Numbered from the stretch's first letter, positions 17,469 through 26,816 are shown. The stretch: DNA of 64,000 bases from Chitinophagaceae bacterium (GCA_023957125.1 JAMLHL010000003.1:124001-188000), one strand, 5' to 3'. Translations and numbers: made by a program. Notes: generated by a model from the letters alone, not told the origin.

Positions 17469-18470
17469 TTATGGCACATTCACCGTTGTCAGGATTTCTT
17501 CCACCACCGTTTCGGCATTTATATTTTCGGCTTCGGCTTCATAGGTCAAACCGATCCGGTGGCGGATCACATCTTTCGCAATACTCCTTACGTCTTCAGG
17601 TATTACAAATCCTCTTTTGTTTAAAAAGGCATGGGCTTTGGCAGCCAGGGCAAGATTTATAGAGGCTCGCGGCGATCCGCCATAGGCAATAAGCGGCTGG
17701 AGTTTTTCCAACCGGTATTGAGCCGGGAAGCGGGTGGCAAAAACGATATCCAGGATATATTGCTCAATCTTTTCGTCCATATAGATTTCTCTCACCAGCG
17801 CCCTGGCCTGCAGAACCTCCTTAATACTCACCACCTGCGCTACTTCCGGCTCCTTCGCCCTGTTGAGATTTTGGCGGATAATAAGCAATTCCTCCTCCCG
17901 CCCGGGATAATCTATCAATACCTTCAGCATAAAACGATCCACCTGGGCTTCGGGAAGCGGATAAGTGCCTTCCTGGTCAATGGGATTCTGGGTGGCAAGT
18001 ACCAGGAAAGGCTCCTCCAGTTTATAGGTAGTTTCACCAATGGTTACCTGCCGCTCCTGCATGGCTTCCAAAAGAGCGCTTTGCACTTTGGCCGGCGCAC
18101 GGTTAATTTCATCAGCAAGAATAAAATGGGCAAAGATGGGGCCCTTCCGAACCACTAATTCATGCTTTTGCTGATTGTAGATCATGGTGCCGATCACATC
18201 CGCGGGCAAAAGATCCGGCGTAAACTGTATGCGGCTGAATTTAGCATTCACCGCCTGCGCCAACGATTTGATAGAAAGGGTTTTTGCCAGCCCCGGCACA
18301 CCTTCCAATAGCACGTGACCGTTGCTCAGCAGCCCGATCATCAAACGATTCACCATGTATTGCTGTCCTACGATTACTTTGGCCATTTCCGCTTCCAAAC
18401 GATCCATAAAGGAGGCGGCATCCCCGATCCTTTCATTTAACCGCTGAATATCTTCCGCTGTGTTTAACAT
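17469..18470 (-). CDS. MoxR-family AAA+ ATPase
   Basis: Chaperone-like AAA+ ATPase of 333 residues. Walker A is GVPGLAKT (57-64), Walker B ILADEINR, sensor 1 LATQNPI, and the arginine-finger region lies in EAQVDRFMLK. A C-terminal lid domain follows. It acts with DUF58 and VWA partners encoded just downstream (moxR-DUF58-BatD-like-batA). Its start codon overlaps the dtd stop (TAATG at 18470), so dtd and the Bat genes are probably one transcript. Confidence 0.94.
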   Translation of the reverse strand: MLNTAEDIQRLNERIGDAASFMDRLEAEMAKVIVGQQYMVNRLMIGLLSNGHVLLEGVPGLAKTLSIKSLAQAVNAKFSRIQFTPDLLPADVIGTMIYNQQKHELVVRKGPIFAHFILADEINRAPAKVQSALLEAMQERQVTIGETTYKLEEPFLVLATQNPIDQEGTYPLPEAQVDRFMLKVLIDYPGREEELLIIRQNLNRAKEPEVAQVVSIKEVLQARALVREIYMDEKIEQYILDIVFATRFPAQYRLEKLQPLIAYGGSPRASINLALAAKAHAFLNKRGFVIPEDVRSIAKDVIRHRIGLTYEAEAENINAETVVEEILTTVNVP

Positions 18471-18922
18471 TATTCTTTGTTTTTTGAATCCATTACAATG
18501 GTAACCGGACCATCATTGATCAATGCCACTTTCATATCGGCCCCAAAAATACCGGTTTGTATTTTTCTTCCGAGATCCTTTTCCAGTTGAACGATCATTC
18601 GGTTATAGAGAGGAATGGCCGTTTCCCTTTTACCGGCACGGATATAAGACGGACGGTTTCCTTTTTTGGTGGAAGCATGCAAGGTAAACTGACTTACCAG
18701 CAAAATATCGCCTCCTATGTCTTTCAGGCTTATATTCATGATCCCCTGCGCATCATTAAAAATACGCATATTCACGATCTTCGCACTTATCCATTCGAGA
18801 TCGGCCACCGCGTCGGCGTCTTCTATCCCCAACAGTATGAGCAAGCCCCTTCTTATTGCACCTGCTACTTTCCCATCCACCTCCACCGATGCTTCCGAAA
18901 CTCTTTGTATTACCGCCCGCAT
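18470..18922 (-). CDS. dtd: D-aminoacyl-tRNA deacylase
   Basis: Removes D-amino acids (and misloaded Gly) from tRNAs, acting as a dimer on the RNA 2'-OH. 150 residues, full length. Family motifs: MRAVIQRVSEASVEVDG at the N-terminus, the SQFTL active-site motif (LLVSQFTLHA), NRPSYIRAG, and the Gly-cisPro motif in NDGPVTI. It overlaps the moxR start by one base (TAATG), placing it at the head of the Bat operon. Confidence 0.95.
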   Translation of the reverse strand: MRAVIQRVSEASVEVDGKVAGAIRRGLLILLGIEDADAVADLEWISAKIVNMRIFNDAQGIMNISLKDIGGDILLVSQFTLHASTKKGNRPSYIRAGKRETAIPLYNRMIVQLEKDLGRKIQTGIFGADMKVALINDGPVTIVMDSKNKE

Positions 18923-18960
18923 GATTATTCTTATTTAATGGTTCTCAGAGTATATATCAA

Positions 18961-19075
18961 ATCTTCGCTCCGTTTGTAAGCATCCCGGGCCGGTGACACC
19001 GACCGGTAGCGGGTGCTACCGGCGGGTGTCGCCACCCGACGGTGAAATTTGAAATACGCCCGTCACGGATCAAAA
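18961..19075. repeat. Multi-hairpin intergenic repeat, copy A
   Basis: First of three related elements (others at 50.2 and 55.9 kb). The core (about 18990-19038) has CGGTG-A-CACCG, then GGTAGC-GGGT-GCTACC, then CGGGTG-TCGC-CACCCG. Flanks carry ATCTTCGCTC on the left and a motif related to GAAATACGCCCGT on the right, also seen (inverted) next to the other copies. It sits between dtd and arfB, which are divergent. Confidence 0.7.
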
Positions 19076-19121
19076 TTCCAAATTTCCCGACAATTACGTA
19101 ACTTTTGGTGCAATTCGGGTA

Positions 19122-19529
19122 ATGGCAAAAATAGACGTACATAAAGAGATCAGCTTTAAAACGGCAAGGAGCGGGGGTAAAGGGGGGCAGAATGTCAATA
19201 AAGTAGAAACGATGGTGGAAGGGTATTTTGATATCAACGCCTCGGTTTTGCTGGAGGAAGCGCAAAAAAGTTTAATCCGGCAAAAGCTCCGGAATAAGAT
19301 CAATGCGGAAGGATTGCTGCTTGTCAAATCGCAAACAGCGCGTACCCAACTGGGCAACAAAAAGCTGGTAGTGAACAAAATGAATGAGCTGATCAACCGG
19401 TCTCTGACCATTCCCCGTAAAAGAATTGCCAGCACCCCTACCGCAGCCTCCAGGCAAAAAAGACTGGACGAAAAAAAGCTGAAGGCGCAGGTGAAAGAAG
19501 GAAGAAGAAAAGTGCAACCGGAAGATTAA
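19122..19529 (+). CDS. arfB: Alternative ribosome-rescue factor ArfB (YaeJ)
   Basis: Peptidyl-tRNA hydrolase that frees ribosomes stalled at mRNA ends without a stop codon. 135 residues. The GGQ catalytic motif lies in RSGGKGGQNVNKVET, and there is no codon-recognition domain. The Lys/Arg-rich C-terminal tail (RQKRLDEKKLKAQVKEGRRK) is what inserts in the mRNA channel in the E. coli protein. Length and tail separate it from RF1/RF2. No tmRNA gene was seen in the window, which says nothing about the genome. Confidence 0.93.
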   Translation: MAKIDVHKEISFKTARSGGKGGQNVNKVETMVEGYFDINASVLLEEAQKSLIRQKLRNKINAEGLLLVKSQTARTQLGNKKLVVNKMNELINRSLTIPRKRIASTPTAASRQKRLDEKKLKAQVKEGRRKVQPED

Positions 19530-19603
19530 TCCTCAACCGACCGCCGGCATTGCGCCTGCATAGGGAGCCCCTGTGTCTTCCCGTGCCATCTTATTCTTAC
19601 TTT

Positions 19604-20194
19604 TTATATCATAAGCCCCTCCACCAGCATAACCACCATATCTTTTTCCAGTTGTTCGGCAGAAATTTTTTGTTTGGAATGATGCCAGGATTCAATGCCG
19701 CTTATGGCATGGAGCATTATCAGCACCGCCGTAGGTGGGTCAATTGCTTTAAACTCTTTTTTTTGCACCCCCTCTTCAATAAGCATCGCTATTCCATGAT
19801 GATAGTTTCTTCGCTGAACCTTGTAATTGGATAAATAGGGTTCCGACAGCCGCCTCCACTCCCGGTCGGCCACCTGCACCTCGTCGTAATCATTGATCAT
19901 GTGCCGGATATGAAATCGCAGGATCGCCTTTATTTTATCAATGGAATGCTGCTCTTTTGCCTGGATCTTTTCAAAATGGTCAATGAGGATATTAGCCACC
20001 CGAAAGCAAATGATCTGCAGGATCTCTGCTTTGGATTGAATATGGTTATACAAACTGGCGGCTTCCACGCCCACTTCCTCGGCGATATCTCTCATAGAGG
20101 TTCCCGAAAAACTCTTTTCCCGGAACAGCTTCGCCGCCTTAGTGATAATAAATGCTTTCTTAGAGCTGTTGCGCTTGGGCTTGATCGTTGGCAT
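19604..20194 (-). CDS. TetR-family transcriptional regulator
   Basis: 196 residues. The N-terminal TetR helix-turn-helix is at about 14-60 (AKLFREKSFSGTSMRDIAEEVGVEAASLYNHIQSKAEIL). The all-helical ligand domain resembles the type found with fatty-acid or CoA regulators (IKAILRFHIRHMINDYDEVQV). The effector is unknown. It is monocistronic, between arfB (convergent) and a DNA glycosylase on the same strand, which may not be a target. Confidence 0.9.
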   Translation of the reverse strand: MPTIKPKRNSSKKAFIITKAAKLFREKSFSGTSMRDIAEEVGVEAASLYNHIQSKAEILQIICFRVANILIDHFEKIQAKEQHSIDKIKAILRFHIRHMINDYDEVQVADREWRRLSEPYLSNYKVQRRNYHHGIAMLIEEGVQKKEFKAIDPPTAVLIMLHAISGIESWHHSKQKISAEQLEKDMVVMLVEGLMI

Positions 20195-20263
20195 CTTAAA
20201 AATAGCTTGATAAAAACTTTACTTCGCTGGGCCGGGTGTATTCCAAATGGGCGCAACCATTAT

Positions 20264-20881
20264 TTAACTATGCCGGTCTTCAAATTCCTTATCCCTCCAT
20301 GCCCACAAATGCATACAGGCATAGGTACGATAGGGCGTCCATTTTTTTGCAATTTTCAGCATCTGCTCTCTGAAGGCTCTCCTGTCTGAGGAGTCCAGCC
20401 GGTACAATTCTTTCATCACCATTTGAATACCCAGATCATCCACCGGAAAAACATCCTCTCTCTGCAGCGCAAACATCAGCAACATCTCGGTCGTCCATCT
20501 GCCCACACCTTTAATTTGTGTGATATACGCGATCACCTGTTCATCATTCATTTTTCTCAGGGTGTCAGAATCCAGTCCATGATCCCTGGCAAAAGCCGAT
20601 ATGTTTTGTATGTAATTGACCTTGGCGGCGGAAAGCCCGGCCGAACGCAACAGCTCCGGCGGCGTTTCGCTTATCCGGAGGGCGGTTGGTTTTGCACCTT
20701 CGTAGAGATCCAGGAAACGGTTATAAATAGCCCCGGCGGCTTTAACGGAAAGTTGTTGACCGATAACCGAGGCGCAAAGCTGAAGGTGGATATCTTTTTT
20801 CAGTTTCAATTGAAAAACGGGCTGTACCGCAATCAGCTTCTTTAGCTTTTTATCCTTACTTAAATGCGCTACATACTGCAT
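20264..20881 (-). CDS. AlkA-like DNA-3-methyladenine glycosylase (HhH-GPD)
   Basis: Base-excision repair enzyme of 205 residues that removes alkylated bases. The HhH-GPD fold is recognised by SVIGQQLSVKAAGAIYNRF and the hairpin GVGRWTTEMLLMFALQ. The catalytic Asp lies in DVFPVDDLGIQ. It lacks the extra N-terminal domain of E. coli AlkA, so it resembles the shorter AlkA forms. It ends near TetR and starts 10 bp from the cysS stop on the same strand, so it may be read through from cysS. Confidence 0.9.
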   Translation of the reverse strand: MQYVAHLSKDKKLKKLIAVQPVFQLKLKKDIHLQLCASVIGQQLSVKAAGAIYNRFLDLYEGAKPTALRISETPPELLRSAGLSAAKVNYIQNISAFARDHGLDSDTLRKMNDEQVIAYITQIKGVGRWTTEMLLMFALQREDVFPVDDLGIQMVMKELYRLDSSDRRAFREQMLKIAKKWTPYRTYACMHLWAWRDKEFEDRHS

Positions 20882-20891
20882 ATTGCACGTT

Positions 20892-22394
20892 TTATTCTAT
20901 ACTCCAACTTACGCCCCCACCTTTTTCATCCTTTAAAATAATTCCCTGTTGCTGAAGCTCATTCCTGATTTTATCCGACATGGAAAAATCCTTTCTTTGC
21001 CTGGCTTCCTTTCTTATTTCAACCAACAATTGCAACACTTTATCCAAACGCCCGTTGTCAACATCCTTGTCCTCTGTCAAACCAAGTACATCTGTCAGGT
21101 AAGTATTGAATTGCCGGTACAGTAATTCGAGCGTAGCTTTACTTATTTTGTCGCGGGATAGTTGTCCTCCTTTCAGCCCGTTAATGACAGGTGCAAGTTC
21201 AAACATATTAGCCAGGACCTTTGCGGTGTTGAAATCATCGTTCATAGATGCGTCAAATCCAGCGATCCATTCAAGACAACGGTTTTCTGTTTCGCTATCC
21301 GAAGCTACGGCGGGAAACTGATCCGATTGCCGGTATAGCCGATCAAGATTCCGAAACGCTTCCCATAGTCTTTTCAATCCTTTTTCCGCAGCCTGCAAGG
21401 CCTCATTACTAAAATCGAGTGTACTGCGATAATGGGTTTGCAACATAAAAAACCGCACCGTCATGGGAGAATAGGCTTTTTCAAGGAGCGGATGGTCTCC
21501 CGAAAATAATTCGCCGGGAAGAAACCCGTTACCCGCGCTCTTGCTCATCCTGGCGCCGTTAACGGTCAGCATATTGGTATGGATCCAATAGTTGGCGGGG
21601 TTTACGTTATAACAGGCTTCCGACTGGGCAATTTCATTGGTATGGTGGGTTGCCGCCAAATCCATACCGCCACCATGGATATCGAATTTTTTACCCAGGT
21701 ATTTTTCACTCATTGCAGAACACTCTATATGCCATCCCGGAAAACCCATTCCCCAGGGCGAGGGCCATTGCATTAAATGTTCGGGCCTGGCTTTGATCCA
21801 TAACGCAAAATCGAGGCGTCCTTTTTTTTCATCCTGCCCGCCGAGATCACGGGTGCCTTCCAGCAGTTCTTCCAGCTTCCTGTTGGTCAACACACCATAA
21901 GGCTTTTCCTTATCATATTTTTCAACGTCAAAATATACCGTGCCATCAACCTCATAAGCATAACCGTTTTTGAGGATATGCTTTATCATCTCTATTTGTT
22001 CCAAAATATGCCCCGTGGCAGCGGGCTCTATATTAGGGGGCAGGTTGTTGAACAGTTTCATTACCTGATGAAAACCAATGGTATATTTCTGCACAATCTC
22101 CATCGGCTCTACCTGCTCCAGCCGGGCCTTCTTCGAGAACTTATCATCTCCTTCATCCCGGTCGCCCTCCAGATGACCGGCATCTGTGATGTTCCGTACG
22201 TATCGCACTCTATAACCCAGGTATTTGAGATAACGAAAAATAACGTCAAAAGAAATAAAAGTCCGGCAATTGCCCAGGTGAACATCGCTGTAAACGGTGG
22301 GTCCGCAAACATACATGCCTGCATAGCCCGGCGTAATGGGAACGAAAACCTCTTTCTGCCTGGTCAATGAATTATAGATCTTCAACTCTGCCAT
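20892..22394 (-). CDS. cysS: Cysteinyl-tRNA synthetase
   Basis: Class I aminoacyl-tRNA synthetase, 500 residues. The HIGH-type motif is HLGN (39-42). Zinc ligands are in CGPTVY (Cys30) and in HIECSAM and HHTNEIAQSE. The KMSKS motif is RMSKSAGN near 279-286, and the C-terminal DALR helical domain is present. A -7 box TATATTTG (22432-22425) lies 31 bp upstream on the minus strand. It heads a probable unit with the AlkA-like glycosylase. Confidence 0.98.
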   Translation of the reverse strand: MAELKIYNSLTRQKEVFVPITPGYAGMYVCGPTVYSDVHLGNCRTFISFDVIFRYLKYLGYRVRYVRNITDAGHLEGDRDEGDDKFSKKARLEQVEPMEIVQKYTIGFHQVMKLFNNLPPNIEPAATGHILEQIEMIKHILKNGYAYEVDGTVYFDVEKYDKEKPYGVLTNRKLEELLEGTRDLGGQDEKKGRLDFALWIKARPEHLMQWPSPWGMGFPGWHIECSAMSEKYLGKKFDIHGGGMDLAATHHTNEIAQSEACYNVNPANYWIHTNMLTVNGARMSKSAGNGFLPGELFSGDHPLLEKAYSPMTVRFFMLQTHYRSTLDFSNEALQAAEKGLKRLWEAFRNLDRLYRQSDQFPAVASDSETENRCLEWIAGFDASMNDDFNTAKVLANMFELAPVINGLKGGQLSRDKISKATLELLYRQFNTYLTDVLGLTEDKDVDNGRLDKVLQLLVEIRKEARQRKDFSMSDKIRNELQQQGIILKDEKGGGVSWSIE

Positions 22395-22484
22395 ATAGGG
22401 ATTTGAAATGATATATGTTTATTGCAAATATAAACGAATAATACACCTGCTGATAAAGGAGAAGATCTTAAACAAATTTTTCCA

Positions 22485-23633
22485 TTACCTGTTTTTCAGC
22501 GTCACATCGGCCACCACCGGGATATGATCGGAAAGGATAATCGGCACCCGGGTACACTGCAGGATATCAAATGCGGGGTCGGTGAAAATATAGTCTATAC
22601 GCAGGGTGGGGATCCGCTTCATGAAATTGGATGAAAAATTGAAAAACGTTTGACCAAACCCAAATCCTTTGGCAATAAAAGCATCTCGTTTATTGTTTTT
22701 TACCGAAAAATAGGCGTATGAATTGGGTACATCATTCAGATCGCCGCAAAAGATCTCCGGGAATATGCTCCCGTCCAGTTGTTCGCGGATAATATCCGTT
22801 TGTACGGCCCGCTTTTGAAAAGCCCCCCTCATTTTCCGGATCACGCTTTTCGAAGCATCTATTCTTTCTTCCGGATTGCTCCTGATCTTTGAAAAATTAC
22901 TGTAATCGGCCGGCATAAACCGGTAGGATTGTAAATGCCCGGTGAATACCCGTATCGTATCGGAAGCATACACGATGTCGGCACTTAACAGGCTTTCAAC
23001 CTCATCATTTTTATATTGGGGCATGTATGTCTTCGCGGTATCTGCAATAGGGTATTTTGAAAAAATAGCGGTGCCGCTAAAATGAACTTTATTTCTGACA
23101 AAATCCCCCGGGAAAAAATGATACCGGTATCCCATGTTCTCAAACCTGGCAATATTATTAAACCATTTGCTTTGGGGGATGGTAGAAAACTCCTGGACAG
23201 CCACCACATCCGGATTGTAATCCCGGATCACATTAAAGATCCTGTCTAAATGAGCCACTCTTCCGGCTTTGGTAGGGCTTTCCTCCGACGGAAAAAGCCC
23301 TTTTAAATTCCAGGTCATTATCCGTATGGCAGCGGGCTCTTTTATAGCTTTATGAAAAGAATTGAACGGGTGAAAGGCAAAAACAGCGGAGATGTTTTTC
23401 CATCCGAGCAACAGCACGGCAACAGCCAGGAAACTCCAGCGGGACCGGGCCAGGAGCCAGCCGATCAGGAAAAGAACCAGCAAGATCAGCAAATAAGGGA
23501 AAATAAGCCCCAGAAAACTAAAGGGCCACCATGTAGCCGGGTTAAGCAAAGGAGCAAGACAGGCCGCCAGGAACACAACAACAACTCCCAGGTAAATAAA
23601 GACCAAAATACGCCTGATAATGGTACCAATCAT
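22485..23633 (-). CDS. Membrane-anchored endonuclease/exonuclease/phosphatase family protein
   Basis: 382 residues. Three hydrophobic segments at about 8-27, 38-61 and 65-82 are followed by an EEP domain (PF03372). Catalytic pattern: RIMTWNLKG, VVAVQEFST, GDLNDVPNSYAYF, RIDYIFTD and LSDHIPV. The Asn, Glu, Asp and His residues of the active site are all present. Members cleave phosphodiesters or phosphomonoesters of nucleic acids or lipids. The membrane anchor suggests a periplasmic or lipid-related substrate, unproven. It lies 9 bp downstream of a rhomboid gene on the same strand. Confidence 0.9.
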   Translation of the reverse strand: MIGTIIRRILVFIYLGVVVVFLAACLAPLLNPATWWPFSFLGLIFPYLLILLVLFLIGWLLARSRWSFLAVAVLLLGWKNISAVFAFHPFNSFHKAIKEPAAIRIMTWNLKGLFPSEESPTKAGRVAHLDRIFNVIRDYNPDVVAVQEFSTIPQSKWFNNIARFENMGYRYHFFPGDFVRNKVHFSGTAIFSKYPIADTAKTYMPQYKNDEVESLLSADIVYASDTIRVFTGHLQSYRFMPADYSNFSKIRSNPEERIDASKSVIRKMRGAFQKRAVQTDIIREQLDGSIFPEIFCGDLNDVPNSYAYFSVKNNKRDAFIAKGFGFGQTFFNFSSNFMKRIPTLRIDYIFTDPAFDILQCTRVPIILSDHIPVVADVTLKNR

Positions 23634-23642
23634 GCTTTACAA

Positions 23643-24563
23643 TTAAATATCTTCTTCACTTGCCCTTCGCAACAAGTCCTTTTCTTCGTAAGAAAGACTT
23701 TGATAACCGCTTTGATTGATCTTATCCAGGATCTCATCCACCCGCTGCTGACTTAAATGCGATTGTTTACTAAAAGGCGGGGCGCCATGCGTATCATAAA
23801 AAAAATCCTGTCTTACGGATTCCCGGTCGGGTTCCTTATCAGGGTTAAACAGGTTAAAGAACCAATCGTATCCGCTGGTCATCCATCTACCCGGATCCCG
23901 CCCCCTGTTAAGCAGGTTGATGAACAACAACCCAACCAGGGCGCCGGCTATTTCTGCACCATAAGCCGCGGCATTGCCATAAGAAGTGCCGGCAAAACTA
24001 ACGATGGCATAGATGATGGTTAAAACCCAAAGCGGAATACCTCCGTTGAGCATAGGAAATATCCGGTATTTAGGCGCGGCAACAGTGGCAGCTACGGCAA
24101 TGGCCATAATACAGGCATTGGCGCCCGACAAGGCTGCATTAACCATATTTTGCCCGCCCGGAACGAGATTGCTGTACAATACATACACGATGCCTCCGCC
24201 AAGACCTCCGTAAATATAAAGCGGCGCTAATTTACGGCTGCCATACAGGCTTTGAATAATAAAACCGAAAGCCCAAAACCAAAGCATATTGGCGATCAGG
24301 TTCCAGATATCCAGATGCGAGAACATGAAAGTGATCAAAGTCCAGGGGCGCGAAAGCAATTTGCCGGCATCGGCCGGAAGCACAAACCATGCCGCCACTT
24401 CATTCTGAAACCGCAACAAATCAATGTCAGAAAGCTGGTAAACAGAACGTACAAAAAAAAGAATAGCCGTAACCAGGATATTAATGATAATAATCCGGAC
24501 CAACGCGTCATTATCTTCGCCAAAAAAAACCTTCCTGGATTTCGTCTTTTCTAACACGCCCAT
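23643..24563 (-). CDS. Rhomboid-family protein lacking the catalytic His (probable pseudoprotease)
   Basis: 306 residues with six predicted membrane helices and a soluble charged C-terminus resembling the tail common in Bacteroidota rhomboids (VDEILDKINQSGYQSLSYEEKDLLRR). The Ser region reads AALSGANA (Ser146) where active rhomboids have GxSG. The His of the dyad is replaced: YGAEIAGALVG has Glu204 where the neighbouring protein has AHLGGALVG. The HLDIWN motif of helix 2 is kept. Proteolysis is therefore unlikely; an iRhom-like binding or quality-control role is inferred. It lies 39 bp after the intact rhomboid gene (24603-25313), same strand. Confidence 0.85.
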   Translation of the reverse strand: MGVLEKTKSRKVFFGEDNDALVRIIIINILVTAILFFVRSVYQLSDIDLLRFQNEVAAWFVLPADAGKLLSRPWTLITFMFSHLDIWNLIANMLWFWAFGFIIQSLYGSRKLAPLYIYGGLGGGIVYVLYSNLVPGGQNMVNAALSGANACIMAIAVAATVAAPKYRIFPMLNGGIPLWVLTIIYAIVSFAGTSYGNAAAYGAEIAGALVGLLFINLLNRGRDPGRWMTSGYDWFFNLFNPDKEPDRESVRQDFFYDTHGAPPFSKQSHLSQQRVDEILDKINQSGYQSLSYEEKDLLRRASEEDI

Positions 24564-24602
24564 ATTAATAGATTTATACTTATATCCGAGGGTATAAAAT
24601 TA

Positions 24603-25313
24603 CTAATAAATTCTTCTGCTTCTGCGGTTCTTCTTATTCCAGTACAAAACCAGTAGAAACCCTACGAGGGCTCCGCCAAGATGAGCCCAATGGGCTACAT
24701 TATCCCCGGCAGAATTCCGGACCCCCATGAAAAATTCCATGGCGGCGTACATCAGTACAAACCATTTTGCTTTAATGGGTATAAAAAAATACAGGTAAAT
24801 AAGACTATTGGGGAAAAGATAGCCGAAGGCTGCAAGACAACCAAAAACCGCGCCCGACGCACCTAAGGTGGCAGTGTTGACCTTGAAATTGGGAGAATAC
24901 AACAGATCTGCCTGCTGCTCAGGAGAAAGAGAATGAAAAAGTTGCATAACGGGCACATTCTCATAATACAAAACGCCCAGGTGAAGGATGCCGGCACCCA
25001 GTCCGCAGGCTATGTAAAAAATCAAAAACCGTTTGGGTCCCCAATAGTTTTCCAGCACGCTTCCAAACATCCATAAAGCAAACATATTGAAGAAAATATG
25101 ACCAAAACTTCCATGCATGAAAAGATGCGTAACCAACTGGTGCGGCCGAAAGTAAACGGAGTGCACATCATGCAGCGCAAAAAGATTTTCCAGGGAAAAC
25201 AATCCTGTACTTTCAAAAGTCACCTGGGCCAAAAACACCAACCCGTTAATGATCAATAAATTTTTCACAACTACCGGCAATACCTGAAATCCCCCCGGAC
25301 GAAATTCTGTCAT
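24603..25313 (-). CDS. Rhomboid intramembrane serine protease
   Basis: About 237 residues from the ATG at 25313 (MTEFRPGGF), the start that matches the usual N-terminus of this family in the phylum. In-frame ATGs further upstream add a poor-looking leader. Six membrane helices are predicted. Catalytic Ser153 is in TLGASGAVFG and catalytic His211 in WAHLGGALVG. The helix-2 motif HGSFGHIFFNMFALW is present. It should cleave helical membrane substrates. It forms a pair with the downstream His-less paralogue. Confidence 0.93.
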   Translation of the reverse strand: MTEFRPGGFQVLPVVVKNLLIINGLVFLAQVTFESTGLFSLENLFALHDVHSVYFRPHQLVTHLFMHGSFGHIFFNMFALWMFGSVLENYWGPKRFLIFYIACGLGAGILHLGVLYYENVPVMQLFHSLSPEQQADLLYSPNFKVNTATLGASGAVFGCLAAFGYLFPNSLIYLYFFIPIKAKWFVLMYAAMEFFMGVRNSAGDNVAHWAHLGGALVGFLLVLYWNKKNRRSRRIY

Positions 25314-25397
25314 AATAATGCAATTGATTGAGTGCGAAAATAAACCATGCATGATAATAAACCTCAATAAAGGCTTTTTATCACCATTACAATAACA

Positions 25398-26816
25398 TTA
25401 TCTTAGTTTTAGCTGCACTACATTTTCTATGTGATGCGTATGAGGAAACATATCTACGGGCTGCACTTTTGTTATTGCATACTTTTCGTGCAACAGGTGC
25501 AGATCCCTGGCCTGCGTTGCTGTATTGCAGCTTACATACACCACCAGGGGTGCCTGCATTTCCAGTATTTTTTTCACCAGCTTTTCATGCATGCCGGTGC
25601 GCGGCGGATCCGTGATAATAACATCCGGCCTGCCGTGCAGGTCAAAAAAGGCATCGTTACAAACATCAATCACGTCACCCGGGAAGAAAGCCGCGTGACC
25701 AATTTTATTTAAAGCGGCGTTTTCACCCGCATCACTGATAGCCTCGGCAACCACATCCACGCCTATTATTTTCTGCGCCATTTTACTTACGAAGATACCG
25801 ATACTGCCGGTTCCGCAATACAGATCATATACGGTTTCCTTACCGGTGAGTTCAGCGAAATTGCGCACTACCTGATATAGCTTCTCAGCCTGCCTGCTGT
25901 TGGTTTGAAAAAAAGATTTCGGGCTGATCTTAAAGTCAAAATCTTCCAATCGCTCCACGATGTATCCTTTACCATGATATACAATGGGCGTCAGATCGTG
26001 CAGGCTGTCATTGAATTTGGGATTAATGGTATACAGCAAAGTGGTAATGGAAGGAATGCGGACCAGCAAATGATCCAGTAATTTCCGGCGTTCCTCCACT
26101 TCATCAAAAGCCATGCTGATATTTACCATCACTTCCCCGGTAGTGCTTATCCGGATGATCAGGTTTCGCAGCCAGCCGGTGTGCTGCCGGATATCATAAA
26201 AAGGATAGCCCTGCTGCAGCGAAAAGTCGCGGATGGTATTTTTGATGATATTGGCAGGCTCTGCCATCAGATGACAGGTGCCGATATCTATTACTTTATC
26301 AAAAATACGGGGTGCATGGAATCCCAGGGCCGGATCATCCTGCTTGTTATCAGGATCAACATCCCCGGTCATTTCCTCGCGCGGCTTGAACCTCCGGTTG
26401 CTGAATGTAAATTCTAATTTATTACGATATCTTACCGTTTCCTCACAACCCAGGATAGGCATTACCGGAGGAAGGGGCAGTTGTCCCAGCCGGCGCAGGT
26501 TTTGCTCAACTTCATTTTGTTTATATTCCAATTGCTTTTCATAGGGCAGCATCTGCCATTTACACCCGCCGCAAACGCCAAAATGCCGGCAGAAAGGCGT
26601 TACACGCAATGCCGACAAAGTATGAAAATGTATCGCCTTTCCTTCCGCCCAATCCTTTTTATTTTTCCTGAGCAACACATCCACTATGTCTCCCGGCACA
26701 GCTCCTTCAATAAAAATCACTTTCCCTTCTACCCGGCCCAGGGATTTCCCTTCAGCGGCGTAGTCTTCCGCCAGCACCCGCTCCAATACCCGGACCTTAC
26801 TGCTTTTTCTGCTCAT
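25398..26816 (-). CDS. rlmD: 23S rRNA (uracil-C5) methyltransferase, RlmD type
   Basis: SAM-dependent RNA m5U methyltransferase, about 472 residues from the ATG at 26816 (MSRKSSK). An N-terminal TRAM domain (about 10-65) is followed by Fe-S cysteines (CRHFGVCGGCKW). SAM motifs are YDLYCGTGSIGIF and TDPPRTG, and the catalytic Cys lies in VYVSCNTAT. The exact target (U1939, U747 or a tRNA site) cannot be fixed from sequence. A -7-like box TATTTTTG ends 6 bp before this ATG, so the mRNA may be leaderless, which supports this start over an ATG three codons upstream. Confidence 0.9.
   Translation of the reverse strand: MSRKSSKVRVLERVLAEDYAAEGKSLGRVEGKVIFIEGAVPGDIVDVLLRKNKKDWAEGKAIHFHTLSALRVTPFCRHFGVCGGCKWQMLPYEKQLEYKQNEVEQNLRRLGQLPLPPVMPILGCEETVRYRNKLEFTFSNRRFKPREEMTGDVDPDNKQDDPALGFHAPRIFDKVIDIGTCHLMAEPANIIKNTIRDFSLQQGYPFYDIRQHTGWLRNLIIRISTTGEVMVNISMAFDEVEERRKLLDHLLVRIPSITTLLYTINPKFNDSLHDLTPIVYHGKGYIVERLEDFDFKISPKSFFQTNSRQAEKLYQVVRNFAELTGKETVYDLYCGTGSIGIFVSKMAQKIIGVDVVAEAISDAGENAALNKIGHAAFFPGDVIDVCNDAFFDLHGRPDVIITDPPRTGMHEKLVKKILEMQAPLVVYVSCNTATQARDLHLLHEKYAITKVQPVDMFPHTHHIENVVQLKLR

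Noticed and set aside
24335..24563. Frameshift explaining the missing His in the second rhomboid
   Set aside because: The frame is continuous through all six helices and the C-terminal tail, and the surrounding residues align well with the intact paralogue. The change is therefore a substitution.
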